From Pseudonocardia sp. KRD291 (GTDB taxonomy: Bacteria; Actinomycetota; Actinomycetes; Mycobacteriales; Pseudonocardiaceae), in the NCBI RefSeq assembly GCF_019263595.1, contig NZ_JADQDD010000018.1, forward strand, positions 1-41,241: DNA of 41,241 bases. Reading direction: 5' to 3'. The notes under the pieces were generated by a model. The model was not told the origin of the DNA. It ran no database searches and saw only the letters and a program-made list of their open reading frames with translations. Within the stretch, counting starts at the first letter, position 1; the number at the start of each line of letters is the position of its first letter. The position numbers were made by a program, and so were the translations under genes. Below are positions 30,329 through 40,771 of this stretch, piece after piece.

Positions 30329-30823
30329 CTCGATTCCCACGCCGATGGATTCTCCCGAACGGACGAGCCGGCGGACCTGGCAATCCGCTGACGATCGCAC
30401 CCCTTGACGACCGAGGCCGGCCACCGACGCCCACCTGCCGTCACTCCCCTGACGACTGCCTGACGATGTCGCCCGATCCGCACCGTCCCTCGACCCCCGG
30501 CGGTAGGAAGGAGGACAGGTGGTCGGCGGGCCCGGGAGCGCCGTCGCAACGGGCCCTCGAGGATCTGATCCGGTTCGTACGCGTGTCTGGGGAGCCACGC
30601 GGACACTGCCGCTCCGACACCCGCTGCGGGTGGGAGGCGGCGTCGTCGGATCCATCCGTGTCGAAGCAGGCCCGCCGACCACTGTCCACCGGCGCGCCAC
30701 GCACCCCGCTCCGCCCAGCAACAACAGTTCGCGAAGTCGTCCCGTAGGACTCGCCGGCCCCAACCGTCACGCTGCGGCACCCCCGACGGGGCGCTGTTGG
30801 CAAGAGCGAGAGCGCTGGTCAGG
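30329..30823. other. Intergenic stretch without a supportable gene
   Basis: Several frames are open on both strands, as expected for this base composition. None has a convincing start, ribosome site or recognisable protein. I see no strong palindrome, terminator or repeat. It separates the accessory part of the window from tRNA-Val and the core genes. Confidence 0.6.
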
Positions 30824-30898
30824 TGGTGGGCGCGGCAGGGTTCGAACCTGCGACCGCTCGGGTGTAAACCGAGTGCTCTCCCGCTGAGCTACGCGCCC
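30824..30898 (-). tRNA. tRNA-Val (anticodon TAC)
   Basis: Read on the minus strand: acceptor GGGCGCG pairs with CGCGCCC, D-arm GCTCAGCGGGAGAGC, and anticodon stem CTCGG/CCGAG around loop TTTACAC with anticodon TAC for codon GTA. The T-arm GCAGG-TTCGAAC-CCTGC is followed by discriminator A and an encoded CCA (30826-30824). All four stems pair fully. The 3' end faces the accessory genes at lower coordinates. Confidence 0.96.
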
Positions 30899-30946
30899 GT
30901 CGCCGATCAGATCGTGGTCACCCGACCGGCGTCCTCGGAGGGGTTT

Positions 30947-31414
30947 CTACAGGGCCGCGAGGGCCTTGCGCCAGCCGTCCTGGTCCCGGGCCTCGCCCGG
31001 TCCGTTCACCTCGGCGAACGACACGACGCCGTCCTTGCCGATCAGGAACGTCCCGCGCAGGGCGAAGCCGGCGTCGGAGTTGAACACCCCGTACGACTCG
31101 GCGACGGCGCCGTGCGGCCAGAAGTCCGAGAGCAGCGGGAAGTCGTAGCCGCGCGCCTCGGCCCACGCCTTGAGGGCGAACGGGTGGTCCACCGAGACCG
31201 GCAGGACCTGGACGTCGTCGTTCTGGAACGTCGCGAGGTCCTCACGGATCTCGTTGAGCTCGCCGGTGCAGACCCCGGAGAACGCGAACGGGTAGAACAC
31301 CACCAGGACGGCCTTGTCGCCGCGGAACGACGACAGGCTCACCTGCTGCTTGTTCTGGTCCGGCAGGGTGAAGTCGGGGGCGTCGGTTCCTACCTCGGGT
31401 GCCACGTGGTGCAT
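30947..31414 (-). CDS. ahpE: AhpE-type one-Cys peroxiredoxin
   Basis: Reduces hydroperoxides and peroxynitrite. The 155-residue thioredoxin-fold protein has the peroxidatic Cys49 in FAFSGVCTGEL and the conserved YDFPLLSDFWPHGAVAESYGVFN and RGTFLIGKDGVVSFAEVNGPGEARD, very close to M. tuberculosis AhpE (Rv2238c). There is no resolving Cys, consistent with the one-Cys type that uses mycothiol/mycoredoxin. ATG 31414 follows GAGGAG. As in M. tuberculosis it neighbours a DUF3052 gene and aceE, which supports orthology. Confidence 0.95.
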   Translation of the reverse strand: MHHVAPEVGTDAPDFTLPDQNKQQVSLSSFRGDKAVLVVFYPFAFSGVCTGELNEIREDLATFQNDDVQVLPVSVDHPFALKAWAEARGYDFPLLSDFWPHGAVAESYGVFNSDAGFALRGTFLIGKDGVVSFAEVNGPGEARDQDGWRKALAAL

Positions 31415-31482
31415 CTCCTCGCTCGGGATCCGGCCGGTATCGACCGCGTCCCGAGCCTAGATCACCCCGAGGGGCCCGACGC

Positions 31483-31920
31483 TCAGCGCTTCTGGCCCTT
31501 GCCCGCCTTCGGTGCGACCAGCCGGGCGCCCGCCCAATCGTCGCCGACACTCGCGTTGGAGGTCTGGGACAGCCCGGCGGTGGGCGCCGCCTCGGCGATC
31601 TCGGACGGTTCGAGGTGCCCGTCGCGGCCCGTCTTCGGTGTCAGCACCCAGACCACACCGTTGTCGGCGAGCGGCGTGCGCGCGTCGACGAGGGTGTCGA
31701 CGAGATCGCCGTCACCTTCCCGGAACCACAACAGAACGACGTCGATGACCTCCTGCGCGTCCTCGTCGAGGAGTTCCTCGCCGCTCCGTTCCTCGACGGC
31801 CGCACGGATCGCGTCGTCGACGTCGGAGTCATATCCCAGTTCCTGAACGACCATGCCCGGCTCGACGCCGAGCTTGCCCGCGATGTCGGACGTGCGTCCG
31901 GCATCTTCCGCGGCCACCAC
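31483..31920 (-). CDS. DUF3052 family protein (Rv2239c-like)
   Basis: The 145-residue protein has the family pattern: [96 protein letters not shown], and a basic C-terminal tail. Its function is unknown; the family is restricted to actinobacteria and this gene keeps its place between ahpE and aceE. GTG 31920 follows AGGGGAACGA; GTG 31917 is nearly as good. It is divergent from aceE across a 374-bp gap. Confidence 0.92.
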   Translation of the reverse strand: MVAAEDAGRTSDIAGKLGVEPGMVVQELGYDSDVDDAIRAAVEERSGEELLDEDAQEVIDVVLLWFREGDGDLVDTLVDARTPLADNGVVWVLTPKTGRDGHLEPSEIAEAAPTAGLSQTSNASVGDDWAGARLVAPKAGKGQKR

Positions 31921-31964
31921 TCGTTCCCCTCTCACACAACCATCGCTTCGCCGTCCGGCTGCGA

Positions 31965-32003
31965 GGCTCGCGCGAGCCGCCGGTTCGGATGCGGAATCCG
32001 AAC
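31965..32003. promoter_or_regulatory. Two adjacent perfect inverted repeats between the DUF3052 gene and aceE
   Basis: GGCTCGCGCGAGCC (31965-31978) is a 14-bp palindrome. Four bases on, GTTCGGAT (31983-31990) and ATCCGAAC (31996-32003) form a perfect 8-bp inverted repeat around GCGGA. Another palindrome, GTGTGCACAC, is at 32081-32090. The 374-bp gap 31921-32294 holds no gene I can support. Confidence 0.5.
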
Positions 32004-32294
32004 ACGCGGGACGGACCGCGCGCAACACTCACCTGCCCGACACTCCGCGCCACCATAGTCGGAAGGTCCTGTCCGGGGCAGTGTGCACACCCGACCGGCC
32101 GACGACGCGGGAGACACGACAGACACGTCGGTGACCGAGCTGAAGTTTCGAGCGCGGCGCGGAACAGGCACGATGGGACCGGGCCCCGGGGATCACCGCC
32201 CGCCACGACCGTGGCCGGGCGGGTGGACGGCCGGGACGCGACGACCACGCACGGCCGGACACCCGGCCACCACGATCGAAGGCAGGGAGAACCC

Positions 32295-35066
<2,772 letters not shown>

Positions 35067-35103
35067 GTCGGCATCCCCGACCACACGCCCGACGACATAG
35101 CAT

Positions 35104-35134
35104 CGCGGCCCGCCGGCGCCCCCGGCGGGCCGCG
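35104..35134 (+). terminator. Strong stem-loop terminator after aceE
   Basis: A perfect 13-bp stem CGCGGCCCGCCGG / CCGGCGGGCCGCG with a 5-base loop begins 37 bp after the aceE stop. There is little T tract (TTGTTC), common for actinobacterial terminators. Confidence 0.8.
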
Positions 35135-35175
35135 TTGTTCGTCCCGGCTTCGGAGAATCCGCACGTCGAAGAGTC

Positions 35176-35204
35176 TTATCGAGCGACGCAGATCACGATA
35201 GGCT
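35176..35204 (+). promoter_or_regulatory. Possible promoter of the cold-shock gene
   Basis: TTATCG (35176-35181), a 17-bp spacer and TAGGCT (35199-35204). This predicts a 5' leader of about 118 nt before the csp ATG, the kind of long leader known for cold-shock mRNAs. Confidence 0.35.
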
Positions 35205-35327
35205 CCGCTGCGATGCTGGTCACGTGGTCTCGTGGCCGGCCTCCCGGCCGGGGCGCGGACCGTTGCGCAGGGCCGGTGTGGAACCCGGGGCGAGGCGCTG
35301 CGGGGTTCAGGCACGAGGAGAGCAAGA

Positions 35328-35534
35328 ATGGCAGAGGGCACCGTCAAGTGGTTCAACAGCGAGAAGGGCTACGGCTTCCTCGCTCCCGACGGTGGTGGCG
35401 CGGACGTGTTCGTGCACTACTCGGCGATCCAGGTCAACGGCTACAAGACCCTCGACGAGGGCCAGCGCGTGACCTTCGACGTCGAACAGGGCCAGAAGGG
35501 GCCGCAGGCCAGCAAGGTCGAACCGCTCGTCTAG
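35328..35534 (+). CDS. cspA: CspA-family cold-shock protein
   Basis: A single cold-shock domain of 68 residues that binds single-stranded RNA and DNA. RNP1 is KGYGFLAP (usually KGFGFI) and RNP2 is DVFVHYSAI. The start [17 protein letters not shown] is typical, and GAGGAG lies upstream of ATG 35328. It stands alone after the aceE terminator with a long leader and 98 bp before the PucR-type regulator. The paralogue name is a class name; actinobacteria carry several. Confidence 0.94.
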   Translation: MAEGTVKWFNSEKGYGFLAPDGGGADVFVHYSAIQVNGYKTLDEGQRVTFDVEQGQKGPQASKVEPLV

Positions 35535-35632
35535 GTCGACCGGAGCACCGCACGGAGCGGCCCTGAGCCGGTCCGTGCCTCGCCGGGGGCATCGGCGTTC
35601 GCCGGTCCTCCCCCGGAACCTCGCGGCGTGAC

Positions 35633-36997
35633 ATGCTGCCGCACGTGGCCACCGAACTGCCGGTCGCGGCGACGACCCTGCGCCGCCTGGAGCTGGCGGC
35701 GGGCGGGCTCGCCGCGGCGTGCATGGCCGCGATGGAGCAGCGCCAGCCGTGGTTCGCGCGGCTGACCGCGGACCAGCGCGCCGCCGTGGCGCTGGTCACC
35801 CAGACCGGGGTGAGCAACTTCGTGGCCTGGCTCGCCGAGCCGGGCGCGACCATCCGGCTCACCGCCGAGGCCTTCCGGATCGCCCCGCGCGACCTGACCC
35901 GGCGGATCAGCCTGCGCCAGACCGTCGAGCTGGTGCGGATCGCGGCCGACGTGTTCGAACAGCACCTCCCCCCGTTGGCCGCCGACACCCGCGAGCGACG
36001 CGTGCTCACCGAGTCCGTGCTGCGCTTCGGTCGCGAGATCGCCTTCGCCGCGGCCACCGTCTACGCCGGGGCGGCCGAGTCCCGCGGCGCCTGGGACGCC
36101 CGGCTGGAGGCACTGGTCGTCGACGGGGTGGTGCGCGGCGACACCGACGGCGCGCTCGTCTCCCGCGCGGCCGCCCTCGGCTGGGACCCCGACGCCCCGG
36201 TCCGTTGCCTGGTCGGCAGCCCGCCCGAGACCGGTGGCAGCCCGGACCCGTCCTCGACACCGGCGCCGTCGACACCGGCGCCGTCGACCCCCGCGGAGTC
36301 GCCCGAGCTGCTCACCGACCTGCGCCGGCAGGCCGCGCGGCTGGGCCACCAGATCCTGGTCGGCGTGCAGGGCCGGCGCCTGGTCGTCCTGCTGCACGAG
36401 TCCGGGCACGGTCGCGCCGGCGTCGACCCGGCCACCGTGCTGGAGACGATCGCCGGCGAGTTCGGGCCGGGTGCCGTCGTCGCCGGGCCGTCGAGCCCCG
36501 ACCTGGCCCGGGCGAGTGCCGCGGTCGCCGAGGCCCTCGACGGGCTGCGCGCCGCGCCGGGCTGGCCCACCGCGCCCCGGCCGGTCGGCAGCGAGGAGCT
36601 GCTGCCCGAACGCGCGCTGTGCGGGGACGCGGCGGCCCGGACCCGGCTGGTGACCGACGTCGTCGGTCCGCTGCGCGCGGCCGGCGGCGAGCTGCTGCAC
36701 ACCCTGGCCGTCTACCTGGAGGGCGGCGGCGCGCTCGAGGGGTGCGCGCGGACGCTGTTCGTGCACCCGAACACCGTCCGGTACCGCCTCAAGCGGGTCG
36801 GCGAGATCACCGGCCGGACACCGTCGGACCCGCGGCAGGCGTTCGTGCTGCGGACGGCGCTGGTCGCCGACCGCACGATCGAGACGGCGCCGGCCCCCGT
36901 CCCGGGGTCCGGCGAACCGGCGTCGACGCCGCGCGACACGCCCGGGGCCCCGGCCACGAACGGTCCCGGGGCCGACTCCGAGACGGCAAGAGTTTGA
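35633..36997 (+). CDS. PucR/CdaR-type regulator, FasR-like activator of the fab operon
   Basis: The 454-residue protein has an N-terminal helical region with LTADQRAAVALVTQTGVSNFVAWL and TRRISLRQTVELVRIAADVFEQHL. A middle GGDEF-like domain is interrupted by a Pro/Ser/Thr linker (about 203-225). The C-terminal PucR helix-turn-helix is LLHTLAVYLEGGGALEGCARTLFVHPNTVRYRLKRVGEITG (roughly 355-400). The position just before fabD matches Streptomyces FasR and M. tuberculosis Rv2242. FasR activates fabDHPF in Streptomyces; the same role here is inferred. The C-terminal 50 residues are low-complexity. ATG 35633 has no strong ribosome site; GTG 35645 (VATELPV) is an alternative. Confidence 0.88.
   Translation: MLPHVATELPVAATTLRRLELAAGGLAAACMAAMEQRQPWFARLTADQRAAVALVTQTGVSNFVAWLAEPGATIRLTAEAFRIAPRDLTRRISLRQTVELVRIAADVFEQHLPPLAADTRERRVLTESVLRFGREIAFAAATVYAGAAESRGAWDARLEALVVDGVVRGDTDGALVSRAAALGWDPDAPVRCLVGSPPETGGSPDPSSTPAPSTPAPSTPAESPELLTDLRRQAARLGHQILVGVQGRRLVVLLHESGHGRAGVDPATVLETIAGEFGPGAVVAGPSSPDLARASAAVAEALDGLRAAPGWPTAPRPVGSEELLPERALCGDAAARTRLVTDVVGPLRAAGGELLHTLAVYLEGGGALEGCARTLFVHPNTVRYRLKRVGEITGRTPSDPRQAFVLRTALVADRTIETAPAPVPGSGEPASTPRDTPGAPATNGPGADSETARV
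36254..36283. repeat. Two tandem 15-bp repeats in the regulator linker
   Basis: TCGACACCGGCGCCG is repeated twice exactly and a third partial copy follows. It encodes the Ser-Thr-Pro-Ala-Pro linker of the PucR-type regulator, in frame. Confidence 0.8.
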
Positions 36998-37058
36998 TGA
37001 ACCCTACAAAGACCAGGGCAGGTGGTTCGGTGTTGTCCGCTACGTCACACCCGTATCG

Positions 37059-37075
37059 TTGGAGGATCCCTCCAA
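37059..37075. promoter_or_regulatory. 17-bp inverted repeat upstream of fabD, candidate FasR operator
   Basis: TTGGAGG-ATC-CCTCCAA is perfect over 7-bp arms. It lies 68-84 bp before the fabD start in the only sizeable gap between the regulator and the fab operon. The AT-rich AATTAT follows directly. Binding by the upstream PucR-type protein is inference. Confidence 0.62.
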
Positions 37076-37142
37076 TTATCGGTGCCGGAGTTCGTGCGTG
37101 CCGGTATGCCGCCACGACCACCCAGGGGTGTGTGATGTCCCG

Positions 37143-38072
37143 GTGATCGCCCTGCTCGCACCCGGCCAGGGGGCGCAGACCCCCGGCATGCTCTCGCCCT
37201 GGCTCGAGGACCCGGACGCCGAGAAGACCGTCGCCGGCTGGTCCGACGCCGTGGGGCTCGACCTCGTCCGGCTGGGCACCACCGCCGAGGCCGACGAGAT
37301 CACCGACACCGCGGTCACCCAGCCCCTCATCGTGGCGCTCGGGCTGCTGGCCGCACGCCGGCTGCTCGCCCACGTCGAGCTGCCCGACGACGTCGTGCTG
37401 GCCGGGCACTCGATCGGCGAGCTCACCGCGTGCGCGATCGCCGGCGTCCTGACCGACGACGACGCCGTCGCCCTGGCCGGCGTCCGGGGCCGCGAGATGG
37501 CCGCCGCCTGCGCGGCCGAACCGTCGTCGATGGCCGCCGTGCTCGGCGGGGACGAGGACACCGTGCTGGCGCGCCTGTCCGAGCTGGGTCTCGACCCGGC
37601 CAACCGCAACGGCGCGGGCCAGATCGTCGCCGCCGGCGCGACCCCCGCGATCGAGGAGCTGGTGGCGACCCCGCCGGAGGGGGCGCGGGTCAGGTCGCTG
37701 CCGGTCGCCGGGGCGTTCCACACCCGCTACATGGCGGCCGCGGGCGAGGCGATGGCCGAGCACGCCCGGTCGGTCACCGTCGCCGACCCGACCCGCACCC
37801 TGCTCTCCAACGCCGACGGCGAGCCCGTGACGAGCGGCGCGCAGGCCCTGGAGCGTCTGGTCGCCCAGGTCACCCGCCCGGTCCGCTGGGACTCCTGCAT
37901 GGCCACGCTCGGCCGCGACGGGGTCTCCGCCGCGCTCGAGCTCCCGCCCGGCGCCACCCTCGTCGGGATGGTCAAACGCGCGCTCAAGGGCACCCCGACC
38001 CTGGCCGTGAAGACGCCCGAGCAGCTCGACCAGGCCGCCGAGCTCGTCGCCGAGCACCGGGGCGAGAAGTGA
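37143..38072 (+). CDS. fabD: Malonyl-CoA:ACP transacylase
   Basis: Transfers malonyl from CoA to ACP for FAS-II. The 309-residue protein starts VIALLAPGQGAQTPGML, has the nucleophile elbow GHSIGE with Ser90, the malonyl-carboxylate Arg region (GVRGREMAAAC), and the catalytic His in AGAFHTRYM. I chose GTG 37143 because it gives the family N-terminus. GTG 37128 in frame would add five residues, and an out-of-frame ATG 37135 makes a three-codon ORF (Met-Ser-Arg-stop) whose TGA overlaps this GTG. The stop overlaps the fabH start (GTGA). Confidence 0.95.
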   Translation: MIALLAPGQGAQTPGMLSPWLEDPDAEKTVAGWSDAVGLDLVRLGTTAEADEITDTAVTQPLIVALGLLAARRLLAHVELPDDVVLAGHSIGELTACAIAGVLTDDDAVALAGVRGREMAAACAAEPSSMAAVLGGDEDTVLARLSELGLDPANRNGAGQIVAAGATPAIEELVATPPEGARVRSLPVAGAFHTRYMAAAGEAMAEHARSVTVADPTRTLLSNADGEPVTSGAQALERLVAQVTRPVRWDSCMATLGRDGVSAALELPPGATLVGMVKRALKGTPTLAVKTPEQLDQAAELVAEHRGEK

Positions 38073-39058
38073 GCGCCGGGCTGCGGACGCCGCCGACGAG
38101 CCCCGGGGCACGGCTGCTGGGCCTCGGGAGCTTCCGCCCCGAGCAGGTCGTGACCAACGACGACCTGGCCGAGCGGGTACAGACCGACGACGCGTGGATC
38201 CGGTCCCGCGTCGGGATCGCCGAGCGCCACATCGCGGGGCCCGACACCTCGCTGCCGGACATGGCGGTCGCCGCCGGGCGGGCCGCGCTCACCGACGCCG
38301 GGCTGGACCCCGCCGACCTCGACGCCGTCGTCGTCGCCACCTGCACGATGCCCAACCCGATCCCGAACGCCGCGGCGCAGGTCGCGGACCGGCTCGGGGC
38401 GGTCGGCGTCGGGGCGTTCGACGTCAACACCGCCTGCGCCGGGTTCTGCTACGGCCTGGGCCTCGCGAACGACATGGTGCGGGCCGGTACGGCCCGGTAC
38501 GTGCTGGTGATCGGCGCGGAGAAGCTGTCCGACTGGGTCGACTGGGACGACCGCTCGACCTGCATCATCTTCGCCGACGCGGCCGGTGCGGCCGTCGTCG
38601 GACCGGCGTCCGAGGCCGACATCGGCATCGGCCCGGTGTCCTGGGGCAGCGCGGGCGACCACGCCACCACGATCCGGATCCTCGGCGAGACGACGAACAA
38701 GCTGCACCAGGAGGGGCAGACGGTGTTCCGCTGGGCCACCGGCGAGATCGCCCCCATCGCCCTGGACGCGATCGCCCGGTCCGGCCTCGAACCCGCCGAC
38801 ATCGACGTGCTGATCCCGCACCAGGCGAACCTGCGGATCGTCGAGGCGATCGCCAAGCGCCTGCGCGCCAAGGGCGCCCGCGAGGACATGGTCGTCGCCG
38901 ACGACATCGTGACGACCGGCAACACCTCGTCGGCCTCGATCCCGGTGGCGCTGGATCACATGCGCACCGCCGGACGGGTACGTTCCGGCGACACGATGTT
39001 GCTCGTAGGCTTCGGCGCGGGGCTGTCCTACGCGGGACAGGTCGTCATCTGCCCGTAG
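38069..39058 (+). CDS. fabH: 3-Oxoacyl-ACP synthase III (initiation condensing enzyme)
   Basis: Condenses an acyl-CoA primer with malonyl-ACP. The 329-residue thiolase-fold protein has the triad Cys123 in NTACAGF, His251 in PHQAN and Asn285 in TGNTSSAS, plus DDAWIRSRVGIAERH near the N-terminus. GTG 38069 overlaps the fabD stop. The order fabD-fabH-acpP-fabF is that of Streptomyces. The primer preference, branched or straight, cannot be read reliably. Confidence 0.95.
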   Translation: MSAGLRTPPTSPGARLLGLGSFRPEQVVTNDDLAERVQTDDAWIRSRVGIAERHIAGPDTSLPDMAVAAGRAALTDAGLDPADLDAVVVATCTMPNPIPNAAAQVADRLGAVGVGAFDVNTACAGFCYGLGLANDMVRAGTARYVLVIGAEKLSDWVDWDDRSTCIIFADAAGAAVVGPASEADIGIGPVSWGSAGDHATTIRILGETTNKLHQEGQTVFRWATGEIAPIALDAIARSGLEPADIDVLIPHQANLRIVEAIAKRLRAKGAREDMVVADDIVTTGNTSSASIPVALDHMRTAGRVRSGDTMLLVGFGAGLSYAGQVVICP

Positions 39059-39122
39059 CCCACGCACCACCATCTGTACGAGACACGAACGCACTACCCG
39101 ACAACGCTAGGAGCGCACCACC

Positions 39123-39365
39123 GTGGCTGACAACGCTGAGATCCTCTCCGGCCTGGCCGAGATCGTGGAGGAGGTCGCCGGCATCGACACCGCCGAGGTG
39201 ACCTCCGAGAAGTCCTTCGTCGACGACCTCGACATCGACTCGCTGTCCATGGTCGAGATCGCCGTGCAGGCCGAGGACAAGTTCGGCGCGAAGATCCCGG
39301 ACGACCAGCTGGCCGAGCTCAAGACGGTCGGCGACGCCGTCGACTTCATCTCCAAGCACCAGTGA
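39123..39365 (+). CDS. acpP: Acyl carrier protein
   Basis: The 80-residue acidic four-helix protein has the phosphopantetheine attachment Ser40 in DLDIDSLSMVEI. GTG 39123 follows GGAGCGCACCACC. It sits 64 bp after fabH and 85 bp before fabF. With its FAS-II neighbours this is the housekeeping carrier and not a polyketide one. Confidence 0.95.
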   Translation: MADNAEILSGLAEIVEEVAGIDTAEVTSEKSFVDDLDIDSLSMVEIAVQAEDKFGAKIPDDQLAELKTVGDAVDFISKHQ

Positions 39366-39450
39366 GCCCGACCGGCGCCGGCGCGGCGGCGCCCCCGCGG
39401 AGCACGCGTCTGCGGTTCGTTCCTCCGCGCGGAGCCGGGAAGGAGACATC

Positions 39451-40710
39451 ATGAGCGACGGTTCCGGAGTCGTCGTCACCGGGTTCGGGGCGACCACCCC
39501 GCTCGGCGGCGACGTCGCCTCGACCTGGGAGGGCATGCTCTCCGGCCGGTCCGGGGTCGGCACCACCAAGGCGGAGTGGACCGAACGCTTCGACCTGCCG
39601 GTGCACATCTCGGCACAGCTCGCGGTGGAGCCCACCGACGTGCTGGCCCGGGTGCAGGCCCGCCGGATGGACCGTTGCGAGCAGGTGGCGGTCGTCGCGG
39701 CGCGCGAGGCGTGGGCGCACGCCGGTCTCGGTGACGCCCCGAACGCCGAGGGCGGGAGCCCGCAGGTCGAGGGCGAGCGCCTGGCGATCGTGATCGGCGC
39801 CGGGATCGGCGGGGCACCGACCCTGCTCGCGCAGGACGACCTGCTCGAGGAGCACGGCCTGCGTAAGGTCTCCCCGCTGACCGTCCCGATGCTGATGCCG
39901 AACGGCCCGGCCGCGATGGTCAGCCTCGAGTGGGGCGCGAAGGGCGGGGTGCACTCCCCCGCGTCGGCGTGCGCGACCGGGGCCGAGGCCATGGTCTGGG
40001 CCTACCGGCTGCTGCAGGCCGGCGAGGTCGACGTGATCCTGGCCGGCGGTGCCGAGTCCTGCATCGTGCCGATCACCGTGGCCGGCTTCGTGCAGGCCCG
40101 GACGCTCTCGCAGCGCAACGACGACCCGTCGAAGGCGTCCCGGCCGTTCGACACCGGGCGGGACGGTTTCGTGCTCGGCGAGGGTGCCGGCGTGGTCGTG
40201 CTGGAGCGGGAGGAGTTCGCGAAGGCCCGCGGCGCGACGATCCACGGCCGGCTCGCCGGCGTCGGTCTCACCTCGGACGCGTACCACATCACCGGGCCCG
40301 ACCCGGAGGGCGTGGGACAGTCCCGGGCGATGAAGGCGGCGGTCCGCACGGCCGGTCTCGAGCCGGCCGACGTGGGCCACGTCAACTGCCACGCGACGTC
40401 GACGGTCGCCGGTGACGTCGGGGAGACGGTGGCGATCCGCAAGGCCCTGGGCGACCACCCGGTGCTGACCGCGCCCAAGTCGGCGCTCGGCCACCTGGTC
40501 GGCGGGGCCGGGGCGGTCGAGGGGATCATCACGATGCTCTCGCTCTCGCAGGGGCTGATCCCGGCGACGCTGAACCTGGAGAACCTCGACCCGGGTGTGG
40601 AGCTCGACGTCGTGGCCGGGGAGCCGCGTCCCACCGAGGCCACCGCGGCGATCAACAACTCGTTCGGCTTCGGCGGGCACAACGCGTCGCTGCTGTTCAC
40701 CAAGGTCTAG
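39451..40710 (+). CDS. fabF: 3-Oxoacyl-ACP synthase II (elongation condensing enzyme)
   Basis: The 419-residue KAS II has the Cys-His-His triad: Cys174 in SACATGAEA, His314 in NCHATSTVAGD and His348 in KSALGHLVGGAG, with Lys343. The gatekeeper end INNSFGFGGHNASL is intact. It extends acyl-ACP in FAS-II and corresponds by position to mycobacterial KasA. ATG 39451 follows GGAAGGAGA. A bidirectional terminator follows the stop. Confidence 0.95.
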   Translation: MSDGSGVVVTGFGATTPLGGDVASTWEGMLSGRSGVGTTKAEWTERFDLPVHISAQLAVEPTDVLARVQARRMDRCEQVAVVAAREAWAHAGLGDAPNAEGGSPQVEGERLAIVIGAGIGGAPTLLAQDDLLEEHGLRKVSPLTVPMLMPNGPAAMVSLEWGAKGGVHSPASACATGAEAMVWAYRLLQAGEVDVILAGGAESCIVPITVAGFVQARTLSQRNDDPSKASRPFDTGRDGFVLGEGAGVVVLEREEFAKARGATIHGRLAGVGLTSDAYHITGPDPEGVGQSRAMKAAVRTAGLEPADVGHVNCHATSTVAGDVGETVAIRKALGDHPVLTAPKSALGHLVGGAGAVEGIITMLSLSQGLIPATLNLENLDPGVELDVVAGEPRPTEATAAINNSFGFGGHNASLLFTKV

Positions 40711-40724
40711 AGGGCCCGGCGTCT

Positions 40725-40766
40725 CGTGCGCGGACATCTCTGCTGCGGCAGCGGTGTCCGCGCACG
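40725..40766. terminator. Bidirectional stem-loop terminator between fabF and the converging gene
   Basis: Perfect 12-bp arms CGTGCGCGGACA and TGTCCGCGCACG enclose an 18-base loop that itself contains a small CTGC/GCAG hairpin. It lies 14 bp after the fabF stop and just beyond the end of the minus-strand gene, so it can serve both. Confidence 0.75.
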
Positions 40767-40771
40767 GCGTT

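Noticed and set aside
30797..31846. Long plus-strand ORF beginning with ARQGSNLRPLGCKPSALPLSYAP-like sequence
   Set aside because: Its first part is the antisense of tRNA-Val, a well-known source of false proteins, and the rest lies opposite ahpE and the DUF3052 gene.
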